Both the position numbers and the translations under genes were made by a program. Below, piece after piece: positions 20,913 to 30,318 of a stretch of 64,000 nucleotides of DNA. Origin of the DNA: Acidobacteriota bacterium. Lineage in GTDB: Bacteria > Acidobacteriota > Terriglobia > Bryobacterales > Bryobacteraceae. The DNA is taken from positions 81,540 through 145,539 of the forward strand of contig JAPKZB010000079.1 of assembly GCA_026393985.1 (NCBI GenBank), given 5' to 3'. The notes beneath the pieces were generated by a model. The model had not been told where the DNA came from. It made no database searches and saw nothing but the letters and a program-made list of their open reading frames with translations. Position 1 is the first letter of the stretch, and each line of letters begins with the position of its first letter.

Positions 20913-22847
20913 TCAGCGACCGGCGTAAACCACCGTGGTCCGGGTGGTATGGGAGAGTCCGTTCTGCGCCGTGACGGTGAGGTCGAAGCGGTACTCGCCG
21001 GGCCCACCGCCGAACTGGACGGTTACCTTGGGCCGGTCAGCGTGGTTCAGCGCGGCGGGGAGCCCCGCGACGCGCCACTGGTAGCTGACAATCTGGCCGC
21101 CGCCGGGCACGGTGGACAAGGATCCGTCGAGTTCCATTTCGCGCAGGAGGACAGGGCCGGGGATGGACTGAACGCTGGCGGCAGGCCGGTAAATGATCCG
21201 GGCGGCCTCCTCCGCGGCTTGCCGGGGAGACTGTTCCACCAGGTCCGGTTCGCGGTAGACCGCGCCGAAGCGGAGCGCGTTGTTCTGGAAGGAATAGACG
21301 AGATTCGCCCAGTCGTCGTGGCCGCGCAGGACGGTGCCTTCGCCGCCGTTGAGGTCAGCGGTGACGAAGCGGTCGCCTCGGTTGCCATCGCAGTTCCAAT
21401 CGAGCCCAAAGCCGTCGGTAATCGATTCGACGACGACGGCGGAACGGCAGTTGTAGGCAAGGGCCGGGAGTTCGGTTCGCTCCTCAATGGTACGGTTGGG
21501 CAGCGCGACGCGGACACGGGCGGGCAGGCTGGCGGCGGGGTAAAAGGGCGCGGCTTCGTTCAACGCCGATTCGTCGAGGGTGGGGAGTTCGAGACGGGAG
21601 AAGTCGTAGCGGTAGAGGAGTTGTTCGGGTTCGGCGCGGAGTGCACTCGCATCGGCGCTGCCGGTGAATCGCTGCAACTGGAAGGGCACGCCGCGGAACT
21701 GGTGGCGGTAGTTCATGACGCTGCGGTAGTTCGGTTTATTATTCACGTCGTCCCGTCCGCCGTGGCGGAGACCGAGGCTGTGGCCGAGTTCGTGCATCAG
21801 CGTTCCGGCAATCGCGCCGGCATCCGTGTTCGGGAGGGTGACCATCAGATCGTCGCCCGGCGTCTCGCTGATGCCGGAGCTGGGGTTATCCGCTTCGTAT
21901 TGGTGGCCGAAGATGGCGTAGCGAAACGCAAAGCGCCGGGGATTGCGCTCGCCGAAGTTGGCCGGATCGGCCTTGATCCTGGCGAACGCCGGGCCGAAGA
22001 GCAGGACATCCTGGTGGAGGATCTCGTTGCTGAGGTCGATGTGCAGGTCGATGCCGGTGGAGCCATCGGGATTCTGCACCGGGGCCCTTGCAAAGGCGTC
22101 GATGACGATTTGCAGCGCTTCGGCCGGCGGCTTGTGGCTGTGGCCGTCCCCAGCTTTGCCCATGTAGTCGATTTCGAGGAAGACGTCTTTGCGGAGCGGG
22201 TTGGCGCCGAGCGCGGGGAGGTCGAGGTCGATTTCGCCATCGCCATTGGTGTCGACGCCGAAGGTTTCCCAATCGTCCCAGAGGCCGTCGCCATCGGTGT
22301 CGCGCTCGACGCGCAGATAAAGGACGGTATCGTTGAAGTCCTGGTCGCCGTTGTTACGGGTGTCTTCCCAGCCGAGGTAGAGCAGCGTGCCCTGGTATTT
22401 ACCGGGGTGGATCTCCCGTTCGAGGAGATGGTCGGCGCCATCGGCGTTCTTGTCTTTGTTACTCGACCAGAAATCGTCACATTCGCCGCGGCCAAGTTTG
22501 TCCACGCAGAGGCCGAGCTCGAAACTGGTGCCGGCGGGAAAGCCGTCGATTTGATTGGGGGTGCTGGGATCGCTGTCGAAGGTCACCCGGCAGCCGAAGG
22601 CCGCGAGTTTGTCAGTAACGAGCGGCAGCCCCAGTCCTTTGCCGGGCCTTTCGGTCCGGCAACCGGAGGAGCCGAGGATGACTTCCTTCCCGCCCGGGTA
22701 GGTGGCGCGCCCCAGGAATACCGTGTTCCGGTACCCGGATTCCATGTTGACGAAGTCGAGCGAGACGCGCCCGGCCTCGCGGATAACAACGTCCCGGGCG
22801 GTCAGGATCGTTGCTATCCCAAATAGCAGCAGACACTTAGTGCTCAT
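20913..22847 (-). CDS. Secreted DUF4114 / metzincin-like zinc metalloprotease with PKD-like C-terminus
   Basis: A signal peptide (MSTKCLLLFGIATILTA) leads into a DUF4114-like domain ending LGWEDTRNNGDQDFNDTVLY near residue 165. A Ca-binding acidic repeat follows (RDTDGDGLWDDWETFGVDTN). The catalytic region contains HELGHSLGLRHGG, the HExxHxxGxxH zinc site of metzincins, with a Met-turn candidate in YRSVMNYRH. The C-terminal ~90 residues (SYQWRVAGLPAALNHADRPK, then beta strands) look like a PKD/Ig fold. It is therefore a likely extracellular, calcium-stabilised protease. Substrate unknown. Length 644. Confidence 0.82.
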   Translation of the reverse strand: MSTKCLLLFGIATILTARDVVIREAGRVSLDFVNMESGYRNTVFLGRATYPGGKEVILGSSGCRTERPGKGLGLPLVTDKLAAFGCRVTFDSDPSTPNQIDGFPAGTSFELGLCVDKLGRGECDDFWSSNKDKNADGADHLLEREIHPGKYQGTLLYLGWEDTRNNGDQDFNDTVLYLRVERDTDGDGLWDDWETFGVDTNGDGEIDLDLPALGANPLRKDVFLEIDYMGKAGDGHSHKPPAEALQIVIDAFARAPVQNPDGSTGIDLHIDLSNEILHQDVLLFGPAFARIKADPANFGERNPRRFAFRYAIFGHQYEADNPSSGISETPGDDLMVTLPNTDAGAIAGTLMHELGHSLGLRHGGRDDVNNKPNYRSVMNYRHQFRGVPFQLQRFTGSADASALRAEPEQLLYRYDFSRLELPTLDESALNEAAPFYPAASLPARVRVALPNRTIEERTELPALAYNCRSAVVVESITDGFGLDWNCDGNRGDRFVTADLNGGEGTVLRGHDDWANLVYSFQNNALRFGAVYREPDLVEQSPRQAAEEAARIIYRPAASVQSIPGPVLLREMELDGSLSTVPGGGQIVSYQWRVAGLPAALNHADRPKVTVQFGGGPGEYRFDLTVTAQNGLSHTTRTTVVYAGR

Positions 22848-22868
22848 GCCGCCGAGTATACACCCCGG

Positions 22869-23333
22869 TCAGTGGCTGGACGGGGTGGCTTCGAGGTTGA
22901 CGTTCTTCCAATCTCCCCGCATGATAGCCGTGCGAATCTCGGCGGCGGTGTACTTTTCCTCGTGCAACTGCTTGGCGAGCAGGGCTTCCTTCATGCAGGT
23001 GCCGCAGTGCGAGCTGTGGTTATCGCGGAAGCAGTCGAGCAGGCCTTTGTGGCCGGCCGAGCGGTCGCAGTAGCAGTAGCAGGGCTGCTGGGCGAGGATT
23101 TCGGGGATCTCTTTGGCGACCTGGTAGGCCATGCGGATGATGGGGTCGGTGAAGGTTTTCGGGTCGAGGGTAGGGGGGAAGGGTTTGGCGGCGGCGGCGG
23201 TTTCGTGGAAGTAGGGTACGAGCGGGGTGGGGGGCGTCTTCTTCACACTGGCGGCGGGCTCCGGCGTTGTCGGTGATTCGGTGGTGCAACCGGCGAGCAG
23301 CAGCAGAGGGAGGCAGAGAATGAGGGCGCGCAT
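22869..23333 (-). CDS. Lipoprotein with PCYCGC-type cysteine motif
   Basis: A lipoprotein signal (LPLLLLAGC, lipidated Cys16) is followed by a Thr/Pro-rich tether. The core has QPCYCYCDRSAGHKGLLDCF and then HCGTCMKEALLAKQ. This resembles the PCYCGC-motif family of small secreted proteins of unknown function, though the motif reads PCYCYC here. The six or more cysteines suggest metal or disulfide chemistry outside the cell. It lies 21 bases before the metalloprotease start on the same strand and so is the first gene of that set. Confidence 0.75.
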   Translation of the reverse strand: MRALILCLPLLLLAGCTTESPTTPEPAASVKKTPPTPLVPYFHETAAAAKPFPPTLDPKTFTDPIIRMAYQVAKEIPEILAQQPCYCYCDRSAGHKGLLDCFRDNHSSHCGTCMKEALLAKQLHEEKYTAAEIRTAIMRGDWKNVNLEATPSSH

Positions 23334-23373
23334 CTCTTTAGTCTAGCGGACCCGCTAGACTGGGAGAGACTCC

Positions 23374-24180
23374 ATGGGGCTTCCCGGTACTCTGTTTCTG
23401 CGCAACCTCTTTGCGCGCCGTAACCTGCTGTTTCAACTGATTGCCCGCGACTTCCGCCAACGCTACATCGGTTCGGCGGCGGGCTGGATGTGGGGTCTCG
23501 TGCATCCCACCGTGCAACTGGCCAGTTGGACCTTCGTCTTCTCCTACTGCATGAAAACCCCGATGCCGCCCGGGGAGGCTACCGAAAATTACACCCTTTT
23601 TCTGCTGTGCGGGTATCTGCCGTGGATGCTCTTCCAGGAAGCCGTGCAGCGCAGCGCCAACTGCATTCTTGAACACGCCAACCTGATCACCAAAACGGTG
23701 TTTCCGAGCGAGATGCTGCCGATCTCCGTCTTTTTTTCGTCGATGATGAATCATCTGCTGGCGGTGCTGCTGGCCGTGGCGGCCGTCGCCTTCTGGGACC
23801 GCCATCTGCACTGGACGCTGCTGTTTCTGCCGCTGTACACGGGCTTGCTCGGGATGCTGGCCGTGGGCATCGGCTGGGTGTTCGCGAGTCTGCAGGTGTA
23901 TCTGCGTGATACGGCGCAGGGCGTAATGGTGCTGCTGACGCTCTGGTTCTGGGTGACGCCCATCTTCATCAACGAAGAGCAGGTACCGGAGGGCTTGCGC
24001 TTCGTGCTGCGGGGCAATCCGCTATCACTGTTTGTGAAGGCCTACCGGGCCCGGCTGCTCTCAAGTGAGCTGCCGAACCCGGAGGAGTTGGCTGTGATGG
24101 CGATGTGGAGCGTGGGCGCGTTCGTGGCGGGCGGCCTGTTTTTCCGCTACCTGAAGCGCGGCTTTGCGGACGTGCTTTAG
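23374..24180 (+). CDS. ABC-2 type permease of polysaccharide/O-antigen export (Wzm/TagG-like)
   Basis: A 268-residue, six-span membrane protein with the family N-terminus RDFRQRYIGSAAGWMWGLVHP and NLITKTVFPSEMLPI, both typical of Wzm/TagG permeases that move undecaprenyl-linked polysaccharide across the inner membrane. The ATPase partner (Wzt/TagH) is not adjacent: the next gene is an aminotransferase on the opposite strand, overlapping by four bases. A methyltransferase with a long coiled coil (30315-31742) and a GT39-like protein (27507-29207) nearby could belong to the same glycan pathway, but that is inference. Confidence 0.88.
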   Translation: MGLPGTLFLRNLFARRNLLFQLIARDFRQRYIGSAAGWMWGLVHPTVQLASWTFVFSYCMKTPMPPGEATENYTLFLLCGYLPWMLFQEAVQRSANCILEHANLITKTVFPSEMLPISVFFSSMMNHLLAVLLAVAAVAFWDRHLHWTLLFLPLYTGLLGMLAVGIGWVFASLQVYLRDTAQGVMVLLTLWFWVTPIFINEEQVPEGLRFVLRGNPLSLFVKAYRARLLSSELPNPEELAVMAMWSVGAFVAGGLFFRYLKRGFADVL

Positions 24181-25289
24181 AGCGCCTCTTTGAGGGCGGA
24201 CAGCAGCAGGTCCACGTGGGCCGACTGCGAGCCTTCGCCCATCAGACCGATGCGGAATACCTGCCCGGCGAGGGGCCCGAAGCCGCCGAGGATCTCGATG
24301 CCGTGCCGCTCCATCAGCTTCTTGCGGACTTCGAGGTCGCTCACGCCGGCGGGGACTTTCGGCGTGTGGAGCGCCCACATGCGGTTCTCGGCCGGGACGA
24401 GCATTTCAAGGCCAAGCGCCTCGAGGCCGGCCGTGAGCTTGGCGGCGTTCGTCCGGTGGCGTTCGAAGCGGGCTTCGACGCCTTCGTCGAGGATCAGCGC
24501 GATGCCTTCGCGCAGGGCGTAGAACATGGAGATGGGTGCCGTGTGGTGGTAGCGGTGGGCGCCATCGTAGTACTCGCTGAGCAGCTTGAGATCGAGATAC
24601 CAGGTGCGGATCGGAGTCTGCCGGGCGCGCAGGCGGTCCATGGCGCGGGGCGAGCAGGAGATGGGCGCCAGGCCAGGCGGGCAGCTCATGCCTTTCTGCG
24701 TGCAGCTGTAGGCGATGTCGATGCCGACCGCGTCCATGTTGATGGGCATGGTGCCGAGCGAGGTGACGCAGTCGCCGATGGTGAGCGCGTCGACTTCGCG
24801 GGCGGCCTGCGCGATGGCGTGTCCGGGCGTCGAAACGCCGGTGGAGGTCTCGCCGTGGACGAAGGCGACTACCTGCGGTTTCTCGCGGTGGATGGCCTCG
24901 GCAGCCTCGGCGTCGCTGACCTTCTGGCCCCAGGGCTTTTCAATGCGAACGACGTTGGCCTGCTGGCGATTGCCCATTTCGGTGAGGCGGTCGCAGAAGT
25001 AGCCGTTGGCGAAGACGAGGAATTTCGACCCCGGTTCGACGAAGTTGGAGACGGCGGCCTCCATGCCGGCGCTGCCGGTGCCGGACAGGGCCAGCGTGAA
25101 TGGATTCTGGGTGCCAAAGACCTGTTGGAGGCCGGCGCGGATCTCTTCGTTGACCTGGAAGAAGAACGGGTCGAGGTGACCGACGACCGGTTTGGCCATT
25201 GCCTCGTACACGCGGGGCGCCACCATGGACGGACCCGGTCCGAACAGCAGGCGCTTGGGCGGCGATAGAGGAGCGAGTGGAGCAGACAT
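24177..25289 (-). CDS. Class V aminotransferase (serine/alanine-glyoxylate aminotransferase-like)
   Basis: A PLP enzyme of fold type I. The N-terminal LLFGPGPSMVAPRVYEAMA, with GHLDPFFFQ soon after, and the Lys motif YSCTQKGMSCPPGLAPIS (Schiff-base Lys in the QKG segment) identify the alanine-glyoxylate / serine-glyoxylate aminotransferase group. ATG at 25289 is preferred over TTG at 25319, which falls in the divergent hrpB start. It overlaps the end of the permease gene by four bases, convergently. Substrates could be serine, alanine or phosphonate amines; the sequence does not settle this. Confidence 0.9.
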   Translation of the reverse strand: MSAPLAPLSPPKRLLFGPGPSMVAPRVYEAMAKPVVGHLDPFFFQVNEEIRAGLQQVFGTQNPFTLALSGTGSAGMEAAVSNFVEPGSKFLVFANGYFCDRLTEMGNRQQANVVRIEKPWGQKVSDAEAAEAIHREKPQVVAFVHGETSTGVSTPGHAIAQAAREVDALTIGDCVTSLGTMPINMDAVGIDIAYSCTQKGMSCPPGLAPISCSPRAMDRLRARQTPIRTWYLDLKLLSEYYDGAHRYHHTAPISMFYALREGIALILDEGVEARFERHRTNAAKLTAGLEALGLEMLVPAENRMWALHTPKVPAGVSDLEVRKKLMERHGIEILGGFGPLAGQVFRIGLMGEGSQSAHVDLLLSALKEAL

Positions 25290-25306
25290 GTCGATAGGAT
25301 ATCCTT

Positions 25307-27652
25307 TTGAGACTTCCAATTGACAGTCTGCTGCCGGAGATCGTGGCTTCGCTCGGCAAAACCCCTAATTTGGTGATTGAGGCCCCGCCCGGGGCGGGGA
25401 AGACGACGCGGGTGCCGGCGGCGCTGCTTGCGGCGGGGATGGGCGAGGTGCTGGTGCTCGAACCGCGCCGGCTGGCGGCGCGGTTGGCGGCGCGGCGCGT
25501 GGCGGCCGAACTGGGCGAGCGGCTGGGCGAGACGGTGGGCTATCAGGTCCGCTTCGAGGACGTGGGCGGGCCGAAGACGCGGCTGCGCTTTCTGACCGAA
25601 GGGGTGCTGACGCGGCGGCTGCTGAGCGATGGGGCGCTGCGCGGGGTGCAGGTGGTGGTGCTCGATGAGTTCCACGAGCGGCATCTCGATGGCGATCTGG
25701 CGCTGGCGCTGCTGCTCGACCTGCAACGGCGGAAGCGGCCGGACTTGCGGCTGGTGGTGATGTCAGCCACGCTCGATGCCGCGCCGATTGCGGCGCATCT
25801 GGGGGGCTGTCCCGTGCTGCGGAGCGAAGGCAAGCTCTACCCGATGGAAGTGGAGTATACGCCGCACTCCGGGGCGACGCTGGAGCAGCTGGTGGCGGGG
25901 GGCGTCGAGCGGCTGGCGCGGCAGGGATTGAGCGGCGATGTGCTGGTGTTTCTGCCGGGCATCGCCGAGATGCGGCGGGCGCAGCGGCTGTTGGGTTCGT
26001 TTCGCACGGTGCTGCTGCACGGCGATCTGACGCCCGAGGAGCAGGACCTCGCCCTCGAATTGCGAAACGAACCCAAAGTCATTCTGGCGACCAACGTGGC
26101 CGAGAGTTCGATTACGATTCCCGGGGTGACGGCGGTGGTGGACAGCGGTCTGGCGCGGGTGGCGGTGGATTCGCCGTGGACGGGGATGCCGTCGGTGGAG
26201 GTGGCGCGGGTGAGCCAGGCGTCGGCGACGCAGCGGGCGGGGCGGAGCGCGCGGATGGCTCCGGGGCGGGTGGTGCGGCTGTATTCGCGGGAGGAGTTTG
26301 TGCGGCGCCCGCTGCAGGACGCCCCGGAGATTACGCGGCGGGAGCTGTCGCAGTTGTTGGTGAACCTGCACGGGTGCGCGGTGAAGGATCCCTTGGCGCT
26401 GCCGTGGCTGACGCCGCCGCCGGGGCCGGCGCTGGCGGCGGCCGAGACGCTGCTGGGCCGGCTGGGCGTGGTGGCTAACGGGGCGTTGACGCCCTTGGGC
26501 CGGCAGATTGCGCAGCTGCCGGTGCACCCGCGGTTGGGGCGCCTGATCGTGGACGGCGGGGAGGACGGCTGCCGGGCCGCGGCGGTGCTGTCTACGGGCG
26601 AGCGGCTGGAGGGCAAGCCTCCGCATCTGGTGGATTCGGACCTTTTCCTGCTGCTCGAGCGCCCTTGGGGGCCGCAGACGGTGCGGACGTATGAGCAGCT
26701 GCGGCGGGCGGCGCGGCCCGCGCGGAGAGACGACCAGGCGCTGCTCTTGGCGCTGACGGCGGCCTTCAGCGACCGGCTGGGCAAGCGGCGGCCGAACGGC
26801 GAGATTCTGCTGGCGGCGGGCGGGCAGGCGGCGCTGGCGGAGAGCAGCGGGGTGCGACAGGCGGAGTTGGTGGTGGCGATTGAGATGGAGAACCGGGGGA
26901 CGCCGTTGATCCGGCTGGCGAGCAAAGTGGAGCCGGAGTGGCTGCTGGATCTGTTTCCGGAGCGGATGGAGAGCCGGGATGGCGTCGAGTGGAACCGGAC
27001 GGCGGAGCGTGTCGAGCGGGTGAGCGCGCTGCTGTTTGACGGGATGGTGATTGAGGAGACGCGCAGCGGGGGGCCGGAGGCCGGGGCGGCGGCCGAGTTG
27101 CTGGCGGCCAAGGCGCTTGAGGCGGGCATGGAACGGTTTGCTGATGTGTCGGAGTTGATGGCGCGGTGGCGGTTCGCGGGGATGCCGGCGCCGGATTTGC
27201 AGCGGGCGATCAGCGGGGCGTGCTATGGGCTGCGGAGCTTTGCGGAGTTGAAGGGTCTGCTGGGGGACGGGGGGCTCGAGCGGATCTTACTGGAGGGCTT
27301 GGCGGATCGGGCGGTGCTGGAGGCGAAGGCTCCGGAGCGGGTGAAGCTGGCCAAGGGGCGGTCGGTGGCCGTTCACTACGTGGACGGGCAGCCGCCGTGG
27401 GTCGCCTCGCGGCTGCAGGATTTTTTCGGGATGCGGGAGACGCCGCGGGCGGGCGATACGCCGGTGGTGGTGCATCTGCTGGCGCCGAATCAGCGGCCGG
27501 TGCAGGTTACGCAGGACCTGGCGGGGTTTTGGGAGCGACATTATCCTGCTCTGCGGCGGGAGTTGGGGCGGCGCTACCCGCGGCATGCGTGGCCGGAGGA
27601 TCCGCTGGCGGGGGGAGGGGGCGGATCCAGAACGTCTGACAGCAACCGCTGA
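25307..27652 (+). CDS. hrpB: ATP-dependent helicase HrpB
   Basis: A DExH helicase. Walker A is APPGAGKTTR (residues 27-36), the DEFH box is in VVLDEFHERHLDGD, motif III is MSATLD, and motif VI is ASATQRAGRSARM. The HrpB-specific C-terminus ends near RYPRHAWPEDPLA. In relatives this is followed by a short basic tail; here a Gly-rich stretch and a novel end follow, overlapping the convergent glycosyltransferase gene by 146 bases. Start is TTG at 25307 with a weak GGAT upstream. Length 781, slightly short. Codons are extremely GC-rich (one 60-base stretch at 26401 has 52 G or C). Confidence 0.93.
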   Translation: MRLPIDSLLPEIVASLGKTPNLVIEAPPGAGKTTRVPAALLAAGMGEVLVLEPRRLAARLAARRVAAELGERLGETVGYQVRFEDVGGPKTRLRFLTEGVLTRRLLSDGALRGVQVVVLDEFHERHLDGDLALALLLDLQRRKRPDLRLVVMSATLDAAPIAAHLGGCPVLRSEGKLYPMEVEYTPHSGATLEQLVAGGVERLARQGLSGDVLVFLPGIAEMRRAQRLLGSFRTVLLHGDLTPEEQDLALELRNEPKVILATNVAESSITIPGVTAVVDSGLARVAVDSPWTGMPSVEVARVSQASATQRAGRSARMAPGRVVRLYSREEFVRRPLQDAPEITRRELSQLLVNLHGCAVKDPLALPWLTPPPGPALAAAETLLGRLGVVANGALTPLGRQIAQLPVHPRLGRLIVDGGEDGCRAAAVLSTGERLEGKPPHLVDSDLFLLLERPWGPQTVRTYEQLRRAARPARRDDQALLLALTAAFSDRLGKRRPNGEILLAAGGQAALAESSGVRQAELVVAIEMENRGTPLIRLASKVEPEWLLDLFPERMESRDGVEWNRTAERVERVSALLFDGMVIEETRSGGPEAGAAAELLAAKALEAGMERFADVSELMARWRFAGMPAPDLQRAISGACYGLRSFAELKGLLGDGGLERILLEGLADRAVLEAKAPERVKLAKGRSVAVHYVDGQPPWVASRLQDFFGMRETPRAGDTPVVVHLLAPNQRPVQVTQDLAGFWERHYPALRRELGRRYPRHAWPEDPLAGGGGGSRTSDSNR

Positions 27653-29207
27653 TGAGGTTAACCTTGGTAGCGAGGCGGGTCCAGCCAGATTTGTCGGCCT
27701 TTTCGGGGACCTCATGGGCGATGACGAAGCGGGCGCCGGATTGGGCAAATCCTTCGTAGATCTTCTTCCGGACGGCGGCCGGGGCGCGCCAGAACTGCTC
27801 GAGATTGGAGCGGTCAAACAGGATGTAACGGTTCAGGCCGGGGTCCCGGTTGTAACGGAACGGTACGTCGCCCACGATGCGAAACTGGCCTTGGCGAGCC
27901 CACTCCGGCTGCAAGTTCAATCCGATAAAAGCGACCGGCGTACCGGGTAGGGCCCCAGCGGCGTGCATCTCCATGGCGACCGCGGCATGGGGGTTGGGGG
28001 TGACTCCGTCGACGAACACTTCCTGGGCCGCGAGTTTAACCTCCGCCACCAATAGGAAGAAGACGACTGCCGATGCGGCTACGGGAAACAGCCAGAAGGC
28101 GGGGCGGCCTGCGCGGCTGTAGGCGGCGCGCAGCGGGATGGTGCCGAGCAGGAAAAGCTGCGGAGCGAGGTAGCGGGGTTCAAAAAACACCGCCGCGTAC
28201 ATGCTGGCCGTGGCGAGGGCCGGCACGAGCAAGAGCCAGCGACTGCGCACTTCGCTCCCGAGACCCCGCCAGTCGCGAATGCGGTGGCTCAACGCCAGCG
28301 CGGCCATGAACCCCGGCACGGCAATCCAGTACCAGAGTATGGGGGCGCCGTTTTCATACAGCGCACGGAGTTGATTGGCCGGGGAGAAGGGCCTTTTTTC
28401 GAGCCCCGCGAACCAGTAGGAAGGATCGTACCAGGGCGGATAGGTGACCGCGAACGGGGTGGGGTAGACGAAAGCGTCGGGCTGCGAAGAGATTTGGCGT
28501 GTGGACTGCGGACCGCCCTGGCCGTGCATCCAGCGGGTGAGGCCGTCGACCTCCCAGGCGTGGTTCAGCGCGCCGGAGTCCCCGATGGTCCAGCGGCCGG
28601 TGTGCTGGCGGAGCGCCAGCCACCAGGGGAAACAGCAGACAAACAGGATGGCAGTGGCGAGCAGGGTCCGGCGGCGTTCGACGAAGAACCAGCAACCAAG
28701 CAGAATCAGGGCGAACGGGAGCATGGCGGCCTTGGCGAGGTAGGCGGCGGCGAGGACCAAGCCGAGTAAAACGGGCCGGCGGTGGAGCACCAGCAGACAG
28801 GCCGTCAGGTAGAGGCAGAGGGCCAGTCCATCGGGCTGGAAGAGACTGATGCTGGTGAGGTCGAACACCATCCACCAGGCGGCCAGCCAGCGCGTAATGA
28901 GCCAGCCGCGATCTTCGGTCGCCTCCGGAGAGAGTTTTCGCCATAGCCGGTCGGCGAGCAGCACGGCGAGGAGGGCGAAGAGGGTTTGCAGTGCGTGGAC
29001 GGCCGTTGCGGTCCAGGCGAGCGGTACAAAGCGGACCACCGGGACCAGAAGCCACGAGAACAGCGGGCTCCAATAGGAGTTCACCTCGAGCCGCTTGGCC
29101 ACCTCGAGATAAGCGATGCCGTCCGAATACATGAAGAATCGGTAGTTCCACAGCTGCAGCATCGCAATGAGTAGGGTACCGATCCAGAGTATGCGCCGGG
29201 TTTTCAT
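27507..29207 (-). CDS. GT39-like multispan glycosyltransferase / membrane protein
   Basis: A 566-residue protein with about ten to twelve membrane spans. The N-terminus has an Asp-containing first loop, MYSDGIAYLEVAKRL (Asp29), in the place of the catalytic Asp of ArnT/PMT-type GT-C transferases that use polyprenyl-phosphate sugars. The C-terminal ~120 residues are outside the membrane. The last ~45 residues (Pro/Ala-rich) lie inside the antisense of hrpB and are probably not original: similarity-like sequence ends around FWIRP. Donor and acceptor unknown. Confidence 0.75.
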   Translation of the reverse strand: MKTRRILWIGTLLIAMLQLWNYRFFMYSDGIAYLEVAKRLEVNSYWSPLFSWLLVPVVRFVPLAWTATAVHALQTLFALLAVLLADRLWRKLSPEATEDRGWLITRWLAAWWMVFDLTSISLFQPDGLALCLYLTACLLVLHRRPVLLGLVLAAAYLAKAAMLPFALILLGCWFFVERRRTLLATAILFVCCFPWWLALRQHTGRWTIGDSGALNHAWEVDGLTRWMHGQGGPQSTRQISSQPDAFVYPTPFAVTYPPWYDPSYWFAGLEKRPFSPANQLRALYENGAPILWYWIAVPGFMAALALSHRIRDWRGLGSEVRSRWLLLVPALATASMYAAVFFEPRYLAPQLFLLGTIPLRAAYSRAGRPAFWLFPVAASAVVFFLLVAEVKLAAQEVFVDGVTPNPHAAVAMEMHAAGALPGTPVAFIGLNLQPEWARQGQFRIVGDVPFRYNRDPGLNRYILFDRSNLEQFWRAPAAVRKKIYEGFAQSGARFVIAHEVPEKADKSGWTRLATKVNLISGCCQTFWIRPLPPPADPPATHAAGSAAPTPAAEQDNVAPKTPPGPA

Positions 29208-29274
29208 TCGTCCTGCCTAGCTATCGGCCATTGGGGGCCGCGTCTTTATGGCAAAATCAGGGTCGGTTATCTTT

Positions 29275-30318
29275 ATGACGCGAAGGGACGTTTTATTGAG
29301 TTTGGCTGCTCCGTTGCGCTTGCCGCGGAAGCTGCGGTTGGCCGTTATCGGGACGGTGGGCCACATTGGCGACGTGCTGACGCCGCTGCCGAAGCTGCCG
29401 GAGGTGGAACTGGTGGCGGTGGCCGAATCGGACCCGGACGGCTTGAAGATTGTCGCCGGGCGGCCGGCGCTGCGCATCGCCAAACAGTACACGGACTACC
29501 GGAAGATGCTCGATGAGGTGAAGCCGGACGTGGTGGCGATCTGCAACGACAACGGCGCGCGGGCGGGCGCGGCGCTCGAGTGCGCCGAACGCAAGCTGCC
29601 GATGATTGCCGAAAAGCCGCTGGCGATTGACCGGCGGGAGTACGAGCGGGTGAAGAGGGCAATCGAGCGGTCCGGGCAGCCGGTGCAGCTGATTCTGCCG
29701 ATGCGCTACGAGCCGCACTACGCCAAGCTGCGCGAGATTGTCACGAGTGGGGTGATCGGCGAGGTGGGCCAGATCAGCAGCCAGAAGAGCTACAAGGCGG
29801 GCAACCGGGCGCAGTGGTACCGGAATCAGAAGACGTATGGCTCGACGATTCTCTGGATCGGGATTCACATGTTCGACCTGATGCGGCACTGTTCGGGGCG
29901 GGAGTTCACCGAGGCGTTCTCGTATCAGGCGCAGGTGGGCGCCGGGGCGGGACTCGGGCAGATGGAGAACACGACGACCACCATTTTGAAGCTCGATAAC
30001 GGCGGGTCGGCGTCGCTGCACATGGATTACTACCGGCCGGACGAGGCGCCGACGCACGGGGATGACCGGGTGCGGATTGCCGGGTCGAAGGGCGTGGTGG
30101 AGTACATGGCGGCGACGGGGTTGACGCTGATGGAGCGGGGGAAGAAGCCGGTGGTGGTGAGCCCGCTGCCGGAGGCGGGGCAGGTGTTTGTCGACTTTCT
30201 GGGCTGGGCGTTCGCGGGGCAGAAGTGCTCGATGCCGCTGAGCGACATCTGGGCGGTGAACGAGACGACGCTGGCCGCGCACGAGTCGGTGCGGGCGCAC
30301 CGGCCGGTGCGGATTTAG
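29275..30318 (+). CDS. Gfo/Idh/MocA family oxidoreductase
   Basis: An NAD(P)-binding Rossmann domain starts at KLRLAVIGTVGHIGDVLTPL, followed by the substrate domain with AEKPLAIDRREYERVK, whose Lys in EKP is the conserved family catalytic/cofactor residue. The start is uncertain: ATG at 29248 gives nine more residues, while ATG at 29275 gives MTRRDVLLSLAAPL, which resembles a Tat-type signal as in many acidobacterial members. Neither has a clear ribosome-binding site. Likely a sugar or inositol dehydrogenase/hydrolase-type enzyme. It ends overlapping the convergent methyltransferase gene by four bases. Confidence 0.88.
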   Translation: MTRRDVLLSLAAPLRLPRKLRLAVIGTVGHIGDVLTPLPKLPEVELVAVAESDPDGLKIVAGRPALRIAKQYTDYRKMLDEVKPDVVAICNDNGARAGAALECAERKLPMIAEKPLAIDRREYERVKRAIERSGQPVQLILPMRYEPHYAKLREIVTSGVIGEVGQISSQKSYKAGNRAQWYRNQKTYGSTILWIGIHMFDLMRHCSGREFTEAFSYQAQVGAGAGLGQMENTTTTILKLDNGGSASLHMDYYRPDEAPTHGDDRVRIAGSKGVVEYMAATGLTLMERGKKPVVVSPLPEAGQVFVDFLGWAFAGQKCSMPLSDIWAVNETTLAAHESVRAHRPVRI

